A stretch of 64,000 nt of DNA, taken from positions 3,410,001 through 3,474,000 of the forward strand of contig NZ_CP054923.1 in assembly GCF_013364215.1 (NCBI RefSeq), given 5' to 3'. The notes below the pieces were generated by a model. The model did no database searches and was not told where the DNA came from. It saw nothing but the letters and a program-made list of their open reading frames with translations. This document shows positions 33,409 to 41,901 of the stretch, piece by piece. This stretch comes from Verrucosispora sp. NA02020 (GTDB lineage: Bacteria; Actinomycetota; Actinomycetes; Mycobacteriales; Micromonosporaceae). Position 1 is the stretch's first letter. Every line of letters begins with the position of its first letter. The position numbers and the translations under genes are program-made.

Positions 33409-34979
33409 CCGGCGGCCCGGACCTGCTGCTGCGCGGCGGCACCGTCGTCGACGGGACCGGCGGTCCGCCCACGGTCACCGACGTCCGGATCAGTGCCGGC
33501 CGGATCGACGGGCTCGGCCCCACCGGCCGGGTCCGCGACGCCGTCGAGGTCGACTGCCGTGGCCTGCACGTGCTGCCCGGTGCCGTCGACGCGCACTCGC
33601 ACGCCGACTTCACCCTGCCGACCACGCCGCACGCCGCCGGGCTGCTGCGTCAGGGAGTCACCACCGTCGTCACCGGCAACTGCGGCTTCTCGCCCTTCCC
33701 GGTGCGCCACCCCGACGCCCCACCGGCCAGCGGCGGGTTCCTCAACCCCATCCTGCCGCACGGCTGGCCGGACCTGGCCGCCTACCGCACCGCGCTCACC
33801 GCCGCCGGAATCCGGGTCAACGTCGCGCCGATGATCGGCCACGGCTCGGTACGGGCGGCCACCGCCCGGGCCGACGGGGACACCGGGGCGCACCGGGCAC
33901 GTGTCCGCCACGCGATCACCCGGGCACTGGCCCAGGGCGCGGTCGGGGTCAGCCTCGGGCTGGCGTACCCCGACGGCCGTGCGGCGGACCGGACCGAACT
34001 CACCGACGTGGCGACGCTGGCCGCCACGACCGGCGCGGTGCTCGCGGTGCACCTGCGCGACGAACGGTCCGGCTGCGTCGCCGCCGTCGACGAGATCCTC
34101 GACCTGGCCGCGCGCAGCGGCGTGGCCACCCAGATCTCGCACCTCAAGGCGATGGGACGGGCGAACTGGGGATCCACCCGCACCACCCTGGCGCACATCG
34201 ACCGGGCCCGCGCCGCAGGCGTCGACGTCACCGTCGACATGTACCCGTACACGGTCGGCGCGACGACGCTGACCGCCGCGCTGCCCGACTGGGCCGACAC
34301 CGGCGGCGCCGAGGCGATCCGTCGGCTGGTCCGCGACCCCGCCGGCCGGGCCCGGTTGCTGACCGAACTCGCCGCCGGAGGCGGCTACGTCGGCCTCGAC
34401 GAGGTCGTCGTCTCGCACGCCTCGCCCCGGTGGCGGCCGGTGATCGGACGCCCGCTGCCGCAGGCCGCCGCCGCGCTCGCCGTCACCCCCGGCGAACTGC
34501 TGCTCGACATCCTGGCCGACGACGCCGCCGGGGCCACCATGCTGGTCGACGCGATGACCGCCGACGACGTCGACCGGGTCCTCACCCACCCCGCCGCGAT
34601 GGTCGGCTCCGACGGATGGGTCATCGACCCCACGCCGGGCGCGCATCCGCGCAACTTCGCCACCTTCGTGCGGACGCTGCGCGCCGCCGCCGACCGACCC
34701 GAGCGACTGGCCGACGCGGTCCGCCGACAGAGCGCCGCCGTCGCCGACCGGTTCGGGCTGGTCGGGCGGGGCCGGGTCGTCCCCGGGCACTGGGCCGACC
34801 TGGTCGTGGTGGACCTCGCCGCGCTGCACGACGGCGGCGACGACCCGACCGTACGGCCCGACGGCGTGCGGCAGGTCCTCGTCAACGGGATCGCCGGGTA
34901 CGGCGAACTCCTTCCCACCACACCACGACCGGCGGGGCGGGTGCTGCGCCGCGCCGCCGACGGCAGGAGGCCACGATGA
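33405..34979 (+). CDS. N-acyl-D-amino-acid deacylase-like amidohydrolase
   Basis: 524 residues, the usual size of D-aminoacylases. The start overlaps the preceding stop by four bases. Motifs: metal H64 and H66 in GAVDAHSHADF, VTTVVTGNCGFSPFPV with the family's metal-site Cys, VHLRDERSG, TQISHLKAMGRANWG and the late SDGWVIDPTPGAHPRNF (catalytic Asp plus HPR). The product would be a free D-amino acid and a carboxylic acid. Some homologues act on other N-substituted or cyclic amides. With the D-threonine-aldolase-like enzyme upstream, it makes a plausible two-step entry from N-acylated D-amino acids. Confidence 0.85.
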   Translation: MTGGPDLLLRGGTVVDGTGGPPTVTDVRISAGRIDGLGPTGRVRDAVEVDCRGLHVLPGAVDAHSHADFTLPTTPHAAGLLRQGVTTVVTGNCGFSPFPVRHPDAPPASGGFLNPILPHGWPDLAAYRTALTAAGIRVNVAPMIGHGSVRAATARADGDTGAHRARVRHAITRALAQGAVGVSLGLAYPDGRAADRTELTDVATLAATTGAVLAVHLRDERSGCVAAVDEILDLAARSGVATQISHLKAMGRANWGSTRTTLAHIDRARAAGVDVTVDMYPYTVGATTLTAALPDWADTGGAEAIRRLVRDPAGRARLLTELAAGGGYVGLDEVVVSHASPRWRPVIGRPLPQAAAALAVTPGELLLDILADDAAGATMLVDAMTADDVDRVLTHPAAMVGSDGWVIDPTPGAHPRNFATFVRTLRAAADRPERLADAVRRQSAAVADRFGLVGRGRVVPGHWADLVVVDLAALHDGGDDPTVRPDGVRQVLVNGIAGYGELLPTTPRPAGRVLRRAADGRRPR

Positions 34980-36376
34980 CCGTCAACCCGCTGTCCAGTC
35001 CGGTGACCGGGGAACACCTCGGCGAATGGTCGGAGGTCGGCCCGGCCGGCGTCGACGCCGCCGTACGCACCGCCTCGGCGGCACTGCCCCGGATGGCCGC
35101 GCTGTCCCGCTGGCAGCGGTGTGACCTGCTGATCGCGACCGCCCGTGCGCTGAGGGCCCGCCGGGACCGGGTCGTCGCCGATCTCCTGGTGGAGCACGGC
35201 AAGGTCCGGGCCGAGGCGGAGGCGGAGGTGGACACCGCCATCCACGCGCTGGAGAGCACCGCCGAGTACGCCCGCCGCCTCGACGACGGCACGCCGACCA
35301 TGTCCGACCCGGCCAAACGCGTCTTCGTCGACCGGATCCCGCTCGGGGTGATCGGCGTGATCACTCCCTGGAACTTCCCGGTCAACATCCCGCTGGAGTA
35401 CCTCGGGCCCGCGCTGGCGATGGGCAACACGGTGGTCTGGAAGGGGGCCGAGAGCACCCTGCGCAGCAGCGCCCACGTGCTCGCCGCGATCGTCGAGGCG
35501 GGCTGGCCCGACGGCGCGGTCACCCTGGTCGAGGGCGGACCGCAGACCGGTGCGGCACTCGCCGCCCACCAGGGCCTGGCGGCCGTCGGGTTCACCGGCA
35601 GCAGCACGGTCGGGCACCGTATCGCCGCGACCGGTGGGATGCGTCGGCTGCTGCTCGAACTCGGCGGCAACGGCCCCACCGTGGTCTTCGACGACGCCGA
35701 CCCGTACCAGGTGGCCGAGGCCGTCGTCACCGCCGCCACGTTCTGTTCCGGGCAGAGCTGCGCGGCCACCGAGCGGGTCCTGGTCCAACAGGGCCGCTAC
35801 CGGCAGGTACTCGACGCCGTCGCGGCGGTGGCCGCCGAGCGTCGGGTCGGCGCACCGGAGGACACCGACGCGGCCTTCGGCCCACTGCACCTGGCGCAGA
35901 CCGGTGCCACCATGCGCGAGCACCTCGCCGACGCCACCGACCGGGGAGCCCGGCTGGTGGTCGGCGGCGAGCCGCTGACCGACGCCCCCACCGACCGGTA
36001 CTGGCCGTTGAGCGTGCTCGACCGGGTGGACCCGGCGTCACTGGTGTTCACCGAGGAGACCTTCGGCCCGGTCGTCCCGCTCACCCCGTTCCGCGACGAG
36101 GAGGCGCTCGCCGATCTGGTCGCCGCCGGCGGGTACGGGCTCAACGGCGCGGTCTTCACCGCCGACCTGGACCGGGCGTTCCGGGTGGCGCAGTCACTGC
36201 CGTGCGGCAGCGTCGTGGTCAACGACCACTCCAACGTCTGGGAGACGCACCTGCCGTTCGGCGGCCACCCCGGACGCGGCAGCGGCATCGGCCGGGTCGG
36301 TGCGCCGTACGCGCTGCTGGAGTTCTCCACCGTGCGCAGCACCATCCTGCACCTGGGGAGAGCGGGCCGTGGCTGA
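34976..36376 (+). CDS. Aldehyde dehydrogenase in the D-amino-acid operon
   Basis: 466 residues; the ATG has AGGAGG upstream and overlaps the deacylase stop (ATGA). Motifs include GVITPWNFPVNIPLEYLGPA, FTGSSTVGHRIAA, LLLELGGNGPTVVF and catalytic C262 in FCSGQSCAATERV. NAD binding usually uses a K-P-A/S-E segment; here it reads WKGAESTLRS, a deviation also seen in some paralogues. It is the third aldehyde dehydrogenase of the island and the natural sink for an aldehyde released by the D-threonine-aldolase-like enzyme. It overlaps the next gene by eight bases. Confidence 0.9.
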   Translation: MTVNPLSSPVTGEHLGEWSEVGPAGVDAAVRTASAALPRMAALSRWQRCDLLIATARALRARRDRVVADLLVEHGKVRAEAEAEVDTAIHALESTAEYARRLDDGTPTMSDPAKRVFVDRIPLGVIGVITPWNFPVNIPLEYLGPALAMGNTVVWKGAESTLRSSAHVLAAIVEAGWPDGAVTLVEGGPQTGAALAAHQGLAAVGFTGSSTVGHRIAATGGMRRLLLELGGNGPTVVFDDADPYQVAEAVVTAATFCSGQSCAATERVLVQQGRYRQVLDAVAAVAAERRVGAPEDTDAAFGPLHLAQTGATMREHLADATDRGARLVVGGEPLTDAPTDRYWPLSVLDRVDPASLVFTEETFGPVVPLTPFRDEEALADLVAAGGYGLNGAVFTADLDRAFRVAQSLPCGSVVVNDHSNVWETHLPFGGHPGRGSGIGRVGAPYALLEFSTVRSTILHLGRAGRG

Positions 36377-37790
36377 CCCGTCGACGACCGGGCCGCAGCC
36401 GGACGGCACCGACACGCCCGTGCCGGCCGACCTCGTGCTGCGCCACGGGCGCGTGGTCACCCTCGACCCGCGCCGCCGCATCCTCACCGACGGCACGATC
36501 GTCGTGCACGCCGGCCGGATCCGCTGGGTCGGCCCCGACCGGCTCCGTCCGGCGACCACCGGGCCGGAACGGGACCTGGCCGGCGCCGTGGTCCACCCGG
36601 GCCTGGTCGACGCGCACGTGCACACCGGCACCGAGACGGTCCGGGGCCTCGCGCCCAAGGGCGCCGAGAGCTGGGAGACCGTGGAGGAGGTGGCCTACCT
36701 CGGCAAGACCCCGTACGACGAGGAGTTGGCCGCCACCCTGAGCGCGATGGACATGGTGTCCAGCGGCACCACGCTGTTCGCCGACACCGGCGGCTCGGTG
36801 CACCTGGACGCCACCGCGCGGGGGATCGCGGCGGTGGGGATGCGCGGCATCCCCGGCCACATCCTCTGCGACGTGCCGCAGGACGGTGTGCTGGTCGAGG
36901 TGGCGACCGACACCGACACCTGCCTGGCCCGGCTCCGGGACCAGCTCGACCGGTACCCGTGGCGGCCCGACGCGCGGGTCCGCGCCGCGGTGACCCTGGT
37001 CGGCATGGGCCTGGACAGCGACGCGCTGTTGACCGCCGCCGCCGGTCTGGCCGAGGAGTACGACGTACCGCTGATCATGCACCAGTCGTGGGACCGGGCC
37101 GAGGTGGACGCCAGCCTCGCCGGGTGCGGCGTCCGGCCCGTGACCCGGCTGCGCGACCTCGGTCTGCTCGGCGCGCGCACCACCCTCGTGCACATGATCC
37201 AGACCGACGACGCCGAGCGGGACCTGGTCCGGGAGACCGGCACCCGGGTCGTGCACTGCCCGTCGGCGTCGCTGCGGCGGGCCAAGGGGGCGCTGCGCGA
37301 CGGGCGGTTCCCGGAGATGGTCGCCGACGGCGTCACGGTCGCGCTCGGCTCGGACGGCCTGTCCGGCCCGCGTGACCTGTTCCGTCAGGCATACCTCGCG
37401 GCGACGGTCTTCCGGGAACTGCGCGACGAACTGCCCACGCTCACCGCCGAGCAGGTGCTGGAGATGTCCACCCTGCACGGTGCCCGCGCACTCGGCATGT
37501 CCGACGAGGTCGGCTCGATCGAGGTGGGCAAACGCGCGGACCTGGTGGTCCACGCCACCGACCGGCCCCAGTCCCTGCCGGCCTTCGACGACCCCGTCGA
37601 CTGGCTGGTCTTCTATGCCGGGGCCCGCACCGTCGACACCGTCCTGGTCGACGGCGAGATCCTCTACGACCGTGGACGGTTCACCCGGATCGACACCGAC
37701 GAGGTACTCGCCGCCGTCGCCGACCAGGCCCGCCGACACGAACGCGCCATCGGCCCGGACCGCTTCGCCCGCTGGCCGCTGATCCGCTGA
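36369..37790 (+). CDS. Deaminase-type amidohydrolase (AtzA/TrzN/SAH-deaminase group)
   Basis: 473 residues from a GTG inside the end of the dehydrogenase gene. Mononuclear-metal amidohydrolase motifs: GLVDAHVHTGTETVRG (HxH), LIMHQSWDRAEVD (His near the middle), TLVHMIQTDD (His), and ALGSDGLSGPRDLF (Asp), closing with EVGSIEVGKRADLVVH. Such enzymes hydrolytically deaminate or dechlorinate N-heterocycles or cleave amidines and guanidines. In this operon it may act on a nitrogen-rich ring or guanidino group. The usual E in the HxxE active site is not obvious (HQSWDRAE), so catalysis may differ. Confidence 0.85.
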   Translation: MADPSTTGPQPDGTDTPVPADLVLRHGRVVTLDPRRRILTDGTIVVHAGRIRWVGPDRLRPATTGPERDLAGAVVHPGLVDAHVHTGTETVRGLAPKGAESWETVEEVAYLGKTPYDEELAATLSAMDMVSSGTTLFADTGGSVHLDATARGIAAVGMRGIPGHILCDVPQDGVLVEVATDTDTCLARLRDQLDRYPWRPDARVRAAVTLVGMGLDSDALLTAAAGLAEEYDVPLIMHQSWDRAEVDASLAGCGVRPVTRLRDLGLLGARTTLVHMIQTDDAERDLVRETGTRVVHCPSASLRRAKGALRDGRFPEMVADGVTVALGSDGLSGPRDLFRQAYLAATVFRELRDELPTLTAEQVLEMSTLHGARALGMSDEVGSIEVGKRADLVVHATDRPQSLPAFDDPVDWLVFYAGARTVDTVLVDGEILYDRGRFTRIDTDEVLAAVADQARRHERAIGPDRFARWPLIR

Positions 37791-37844
37791 CCGCCGCCCG
37801 GTCCGTCCCCTCACCACCGACCACCGGCCACGCTGGGAGTTGCC

Positions 37845-40283
37845 ATGCCTCCGTCCACCCCGACCGCCGTCGCACCCCGTGAGCCGGCCGAGCCCGGGTA
37901 CGCCGACCTCGACGAGATTCAGCGCCGGGTGCTGTGGCTCGCCGTCCGGATGGTCGACGCCGCGAACCGGGAACGACCCAACCTCGACGGGGTGAAGGTC
38001 GGCGGCCACCAGGCGTCCAGCGCCTCGCTGGTCTCGGCGATGACCGCGCTCTGGTTCGCCCACCTCGGGCCGGACGACCGGGTGGCGGTCAAGCCGCACG
38101 CCGCGCCGGTCTTCCACGCGATCCAGTATCTGCTCGGCGACCTGGACCGCGCGTACCTCACCCGGCTGCGTAGCCGGGGCGGCCTCCAGTCGTACCCGTC
38201 CCGGACCAAGGACCCGGACCGGGTCGACTTCTCCACCGGCTCGGTCGGGCTCGGCGCCGCCGCACCGTTGTTCGCCGCCGCCACCCGCCGGTACGTCGAC
38301 GCGCACTTCGGGCCCCGCCCCCGGTCCCGCTTCGTGGCCATCCTGGGCGACGCCGAACTCGACGAGGGCAATATCTGGGAGGCCGTGGCGGACCCGGCCA
38401 CCCAGGGGCTCGGCGACGTGATGTGGCTCGTCGACTTCAACCGGCAGTCCCTGGACCGGGTGGTCCCCGGGGTCCGGATCGACCAGTGGCGTGGCCAGTT
38501 CGAGGCGGCGGGCTGGCACGTGCTGGAGGTGAAGTACGGCCGGCGGCTCCAGGCGGCGTTCGCCCGCCCCGGCGGTCACCACCTGCGCGCCTGGCTGGAC
38601 CGGATGCCCAACGAGCAGTACCAGTCGATGTTCGGCCTCACCGGCCGGACCCTGCGCGACCGGCTGACCGAGGGGGCGCCGGCCGAACTCGGTGACGTCC
38701 TCGCCGAGGTGGCCGACGAGGACCTCGCGACGTTGGTGCGCGACCTCGGCGGCCACGACGTCGAGGCGCTGCTGTCCGCGTACGCGCAGTGCGACGCGGT
38801 CACCGACCGGCCCAGCGTGGTGTTCGCATACACGGTCAAGGGCTGGGGTCTGCCCACCGCCGGTGATCCGCGAAACCACTCCAGCCTGCTGACCGGCGCG
38901 CAGATCGACGAGTTGCGGGCACAGCTCGGCCTCACCGCCCAGACCGAGTGGGACCGCCTCGACCCGGGAACCGCTGCCGGGGCCCTGGCCGCCGGACGCG
39001 CCGAGCTGTTGCGCCGACCCGCCGCCGCCCCCGCACCGCCGATCGCCCTGCCGGCGCAGACCGGAGTCGGCACCCGCCGGCCGATCGCCACCCAGGAGGC
39101 GTTCGGTCGCATCCTGACCGACCTCGCCCGGATCGACACCGTGGCCCCGTACCTGGTCACCACCGCGCCGGACGTGGCCACCTCGACCAACCTGGCCGGA
39201 TTCATCAACCGCACCGGCGTGTTCGCCCCGACCGCGCGGCGGAGCTGGACCGAGGACGGCATCCTGCGCTGGAGCGAGGGGCCCACCGGGCAGCACGTCG
39301 AACTCGGCATCTCCGAGATGAACCTCTTCCTGCTGCTGGGCCAACTCGGTCTCGCCGAGCACTTGTCCGGCCAGCGCCTGCTGCCGGTGGGCACGGTCTA
39401 CGACCCGTTCGTCCTGCGTGGACTGGACGCCTTCGTCTACGGCGCCTACTCCGGATCGCGGTTCGTGGTGGCCGGCACCCCGTCCGGGGTCTCGCTCGCC
39501 GCCGAGGGCGGGGCGCACCAGTCCACCATCACCCCCTCGGTCGGCCTGGAACTGCCGAACGTCACCTTCGTCGAGCCCGCCTACGCGGGCGCGCTCGACT
39601 GGCTGCTCTGCGACGCGCTGCACCGCGTCGGCACGGCGGCGCAGCCGACCGGTGACGGCGGGACCGACGCGTCCGGCGACGGGGAGGGCAGCTACTACTT
39701 CCGGCTCACCACCCGACCGATCGACCAGCAGCCGTACGAGGCCGCCCGGCAGCGCATCGGCGACGTGGCGTTGCGTCGGCAGGTGCTCGACGGCGCGTAC
39801 CGCCTGGTCGACGCGTACCTGGAGTATCCGCACCTGCGCGGCGACGGGCTCGCGCCGGCACCGCTGGTGCACCTGGTCGGTTCCGGGGCGGTGCTGCCCG
39901 AGGTCCTCGCGGCCGCCGCGGAACTCGCCGAGGAGGGGATCGCCGCACACGTGGTCGACGTGACGAGCCTGGACCGGCTGTACCGGAGTTGGCAGCGGTC
40001 GTTGCGCCGGTCGGTGCGGACCGCCACCCTGCCGGAGTTGCCGGGTGCGTTGCACTGCGCGTTCGGCACCCGGGCGCCGGTGGTCACCGTCCACGACGCG
40101 GCGTCGCACGCGATGTCCTGGATCGGTTCGGCGCTCGGGGTGCCGGCGGTGCCGTTGGGGGTCGACCGGTTCGGCGAGTCCGGCACGGTGGCCGACCTCT
40201 ACGAACTGCACGACCTGATGCCGGGAAGCATCGTCAACGCCGCGCTGACCGCGCTGGCGCTCGGAGGCGGTCAGGGTCGGTGA
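37845..40283 (+). CDS. AceE-like thiamine-diphosphate E1/transketolase-family enzyme
   Basis: 812 residues from the ATG at 37845 with GGGAG upstream. It has the homodimeric pyruvate-dehydrogenase E1 layout: N-terminal ThDP domain with GDAELDEGNIWEAVADPATQ and DFNRQSLD, VKGWGLPTAGDPRNHSSLLT, a pyrimidine domain with LGISEMNLFLLLGQLG (catalytic Glu), and a transketolase C-terminal domain. AceE proteins are usually about 890-920 residues, so this is about 90 short, and the GDAELDEGN motif is closer to transketolase (GDGELNEG) than AceE. No E2 or E3 gene is nearby. It may be a free-standing oxoacid-utilising or ligating enzyme. 54 bases after the amidohydrolase gene, probably the same operon. Confidence 0.8.
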   Translation: MPPSTPTAVAPREPAEPGYADLDEIQRRVLWLAVRMVDAANRERPNLDGVKVGGHQASSASLVSAMTALWFAHLGPDDRVAVKPHAAPVFHAIQYLLGDLDRAYLTRLRSRGGLQSYPSRTKDPDRVDFSTGSVGLGAAAPLFAAATRRYVDAHFGPRPRSRFVAILGDAELDEGNIWEAVADPATQGLGDVMWLVDFNRQSLDRVVPGVRIDQWRGQFEAAGWHVLEVKYGRRLQAAFARPGGHHLRAWLDRMPNEQYQSMFGLTGRTLRDRLTEGAPAELGDVLAEVADEDLATLVRDLGGHDVEALLSAYAQCDAVTDRPSVVFAYTVKGWGLPTAGDPRNHSSLLTGAQIDELRAQLGLTAQTEWDRLDPGTAAGALAAGRAELLRRPAAAPAPPIALPAQTGVGTRRPIATQEAFGRILTDLARIDTVAPYLVTTAPDVATSTNLAGFINRTGVFAPTARRSWTEDGILRWSEGPTGQHVELGISEMNLFLLLGQLGLAEHLSGQRLLPVGTVYDPFVLRGLDAFVYGAYSGSRFVVAGTPSGVSLAAEGGAHQSTITPSVGLELPNVTFVEPAYAGALDWLLCDALHRVGTAAQPTGDGGTDASGDGEGSYYFRLTTRPIDQQPYEAARQRIGDVALRRQVLDGAYRLVDAYLEYPHLRGDGLAPAPLVHLVGSGAVLPEVLAAAAELAEEGIAAHVVDVTSLDRLYRSWQRSLRRSVRTATLPELPGALHCAFGTRAPVVTVHDAASHAMSWIGSALGVPAVPLGVDRFGESGTVADLYELHDLMPGSIVNAALTALALGGGQGR

Positions 40284-40315
40284 GCGCCCGCCGGTGCCGG
40301 CTACCGTCCGGAAAC

Positions 40316-40327
40316 CTCCTGGAAGTT
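40316..40327 (+). promoter_or_regulatory. Distal copy of the xylanase element
   Basis: CTCCTGGAAGTT, preceded by CCGGAAAC. Over 19 bases it matches the GH10 upstream element (CCGAAACTTTCCGGAAGTT) at 15 positions. It lies about 390 bases before the GH11 start codon. Confidence 0.45.
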
Positions 40328-40469
40328 ACGACGGCAGGGGCCCGGCGTGTCCGCGGCGACACCGATAGTTGCGGTGGCTATCGTCCGAGGTGACGCGCTC
40401 GCGGCGCCGCTGAACAGGATCAACAGCGCGGTGCTCGGTTGTTCCGGTCGGTCGCTGATGTCGGGAGTG

Positions 40470-40512
40470 TTTCCGGAAGTTGTTGACGTGTCCAGGGAAG
40501 TCGGCCAATACT
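40470..40512 (+). promoter_or_regulatory. GH11 xylanase promoter with shared xylanase element
   Basis: TTTCCGGAAGTT (40470-40481), one base, -35 TTGACG (40483-40488), 18-base spacer, -10-like AATACT (40507-40512). The 12-base element and its one-base offset from the -35 box are identical to those of the GH10 gene. The leader to the ATG is about 185 bases. Confidence 0.6.
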
Positions 40513-40704
40513 GTTGCCCATCGACGCGGCTCAATCGTCGTCGAGGTCGCCACCAGTTCCGCCGGTCACCCTGCGGCACGACCGGTACCCCACCACCACC
40601 GAACGCGATACGCGCCGACCGTCGACGGCGGTCGCCCGGGCCGCCGAGAGGCGGTCGGCGCGTACGCACCGCTGGCCTCCGGCCAGCCGTCCCGAGGAGG
40701 AAGC

Positions 40705-41703
40705 ATGCCCGACGGCCTCGTCCCACCGAGACGCCGCAGAAGCGGTCGCCTCCGGTCGCTCATCGGCGCGGCCTGCGCCGTGGCGCTGGTCACGACCGGC
40801 ACCGTGGCGATCGCGACGGGTCCCGCCCACGCCCAGACCGTGACGTCCAACCAGGAGGGGAACCACAACGGTTACTTCTTCTCCTTCTGGAAGGACAGCG
40901 GCAACGTCTCCATGACGATGGGGAACGGCGGTCAGTACAGCACCCAGTGGAGCAACGTCAACAACTTCGTCGCCGGCAAGGGCTGGAACCCGGGTACGCG
41001 GCGCAACGTCACCTACTCGGGCACCTTCAGCCCGAACGGCAACTCGTACCTGACCCTGTACGGCTGGACGCGTAGCCCGCTGGTCGAGTACTACATCGTG
41101 GACAGTTGGGGAAGCTGGCGTCCGCCGGGTGCCAACTCCATGGGCACGATCAACACCGACGGCGGTACGTACGACATCTACCGCACCCAGCGGGTCAACC
41201 AGCCGTCGATCGACGGCACGCAGACCTTCTACCAGTACTGGAGCGTCCGGACGTCGAAGCGGGTGGGCGGCACCATCACCACCGGCAACCACTTCGACGC
41301 GTGGGCCGCCCGGGGCATGAACCTGGGCAACCACTACTACCAGATCATGGCCACCGAGGGGTACCAGAGCAGCGGTAGCTCCAACATCACGGTGAACAGT
41401 GGGGGCACCACCAACCCCACCACCCCGCCGCCCGGCAGCGGCGGCTGCTCGGTCAGCGTGAGTCGGGCCGAGGACTGGAGCGACCGGTTCAACGTGAACT
41501 TCTCGGTCAGCGGCAGCAACAACTGGACCGTCTCCATCCGGACCAACGGCGGCCAGAGCGTGCAGAACAGCTGGAACGCGTCGATCAGCGGCTCCAGCGG
41601 CACCCTCACCGCCCGGCCGAACGGCAACGGCAACAACTTCGGCGTCACGCTCTACAAGAACGGCAACAACACCACGCCGACCGCGAGTTGCTCCGCGAGT
41701 TGA
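40705..41703 (+). CDS. Secreted GH11 endo-1,4-beta-xylanase with CBM2-like module
   Basis: 332 residues from the ATG at 40705 (GAGGAGG upstream). An Arg-rich signal peptide ends near GPAHAQ (about residue 41). The GH11 jelly roll spans about 45-225: nucleophile E128 in [12 protein letters not shown] and acid/base E218 in [12 protein letters not shown] Gly/Thr/Pro linker ([13 protein letters not shown]) leads to a C-terminal module (about 250-332) with flanking cysteines and the [20 protein letters not shown] pattern of CBM2-like xylan/cellulose binders. It complements the GH10 enzyme in xylan attack. Followed directly by a strong hairpin, so monocistronic. Confidence 0.95.
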   Translation: MPDGLVPPRRRRSGRLRSLIGAACAVALVTTGTVAIATGPAHAQTVTSNQEGNHNGYFFSFWKDSGNVSMTMGNGGQYSTQWSNVNNFVAGKGWNPGTRRNVTYSGTFSPNGNSYLTLYGWTRSPLVEYYIVDSWGSWRPPGANSMGTINTDGGTYDIYRTQRVNQPSIDGTQTFYQYWSVRTSKRVGGTITTGNHFDAWAARGMNLGNHYYQIMATEGYQSSGSSNITVNSGGTTNPTTPPPGSGGCSVSVSRAEDWSDRFNVNFSVSGSNNWTVSIRTNGGQSVQNSWNASISGSSGTLTARPNGNGNNFGVTLYKNGNNTTPTASCSAS

Positions 41704-41716
41704 CGTGATCGACCGT

Positions 41717-41749
41717 GACGGGGTGTCGGCCAACGGCCGGCACCCCGTC
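41717..41749 (+). terminator. Terminator of the GH11 xylanase gene
   Basis: Arms GACGGGGTGTCGGCC (41717-41731) and 41735-41749, 15 pairs with one G-U, three-base loop. It starts 14 bases after the stop codon. Confidence 0.8.
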
Positions 41750-41817
41750 CGTCGTCGTGTATCACTGCCCGGTCGTGGGGTGAGTCGACCCGCGCCAAGT
41801 TTCCTCAGGTCAGGGGC

Positions 41818-41884
41818 TTGACGGCGTGATCGACCGGCCCTATGTTCAGTGATGTCCACAGACTAATGCGGACATCACTGAACA
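41818..41884 (+). promoter_or_regulatory. GntR-operon promoter with long inverted-repeat operator
   Basis: -35 TTGACG (41818-41823), 17-base spacer, -10 TATGTT (41841-41846). A perfect inverted repeat with 15-base arms, TGTTCAGTGATGTCC (41843-41857) and its complement (41870-41884), spacer 12, begins inside the -10 box and covers the transcription start. It is 17 bases before the GntR start codon: a textbook layout for autorepression. Confidence 0.75.
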
Positions 41885-41901
41885 AGCGACGAGGAGCAGG
41901 C

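Larger units (their letters stand above)
40284..40704. other. Upstream region of the GH11 xylanase gene
   Basis: 421 bases without a gene. It contains two copies of the xylanase promoter element and one promoter (described separately). No strong terminator for the preceding AceE-like gene was recognised. Confidence 0.55.

Noticed and set aside
36219..40211. Minus-strand ORF of 1330 codons, with similar long ORFs at 785-2584 (+), 58800-60755 (+) and 23644-26412 (-)
   Set aside because: These are antisense or out-of-frame shadows created by high GC; they lie opposite genes with clear family motifs and their translations are Arg/Gly/Pro-rich with no domains. In the last case only the 23644-24726 part is a real gene (lacI).
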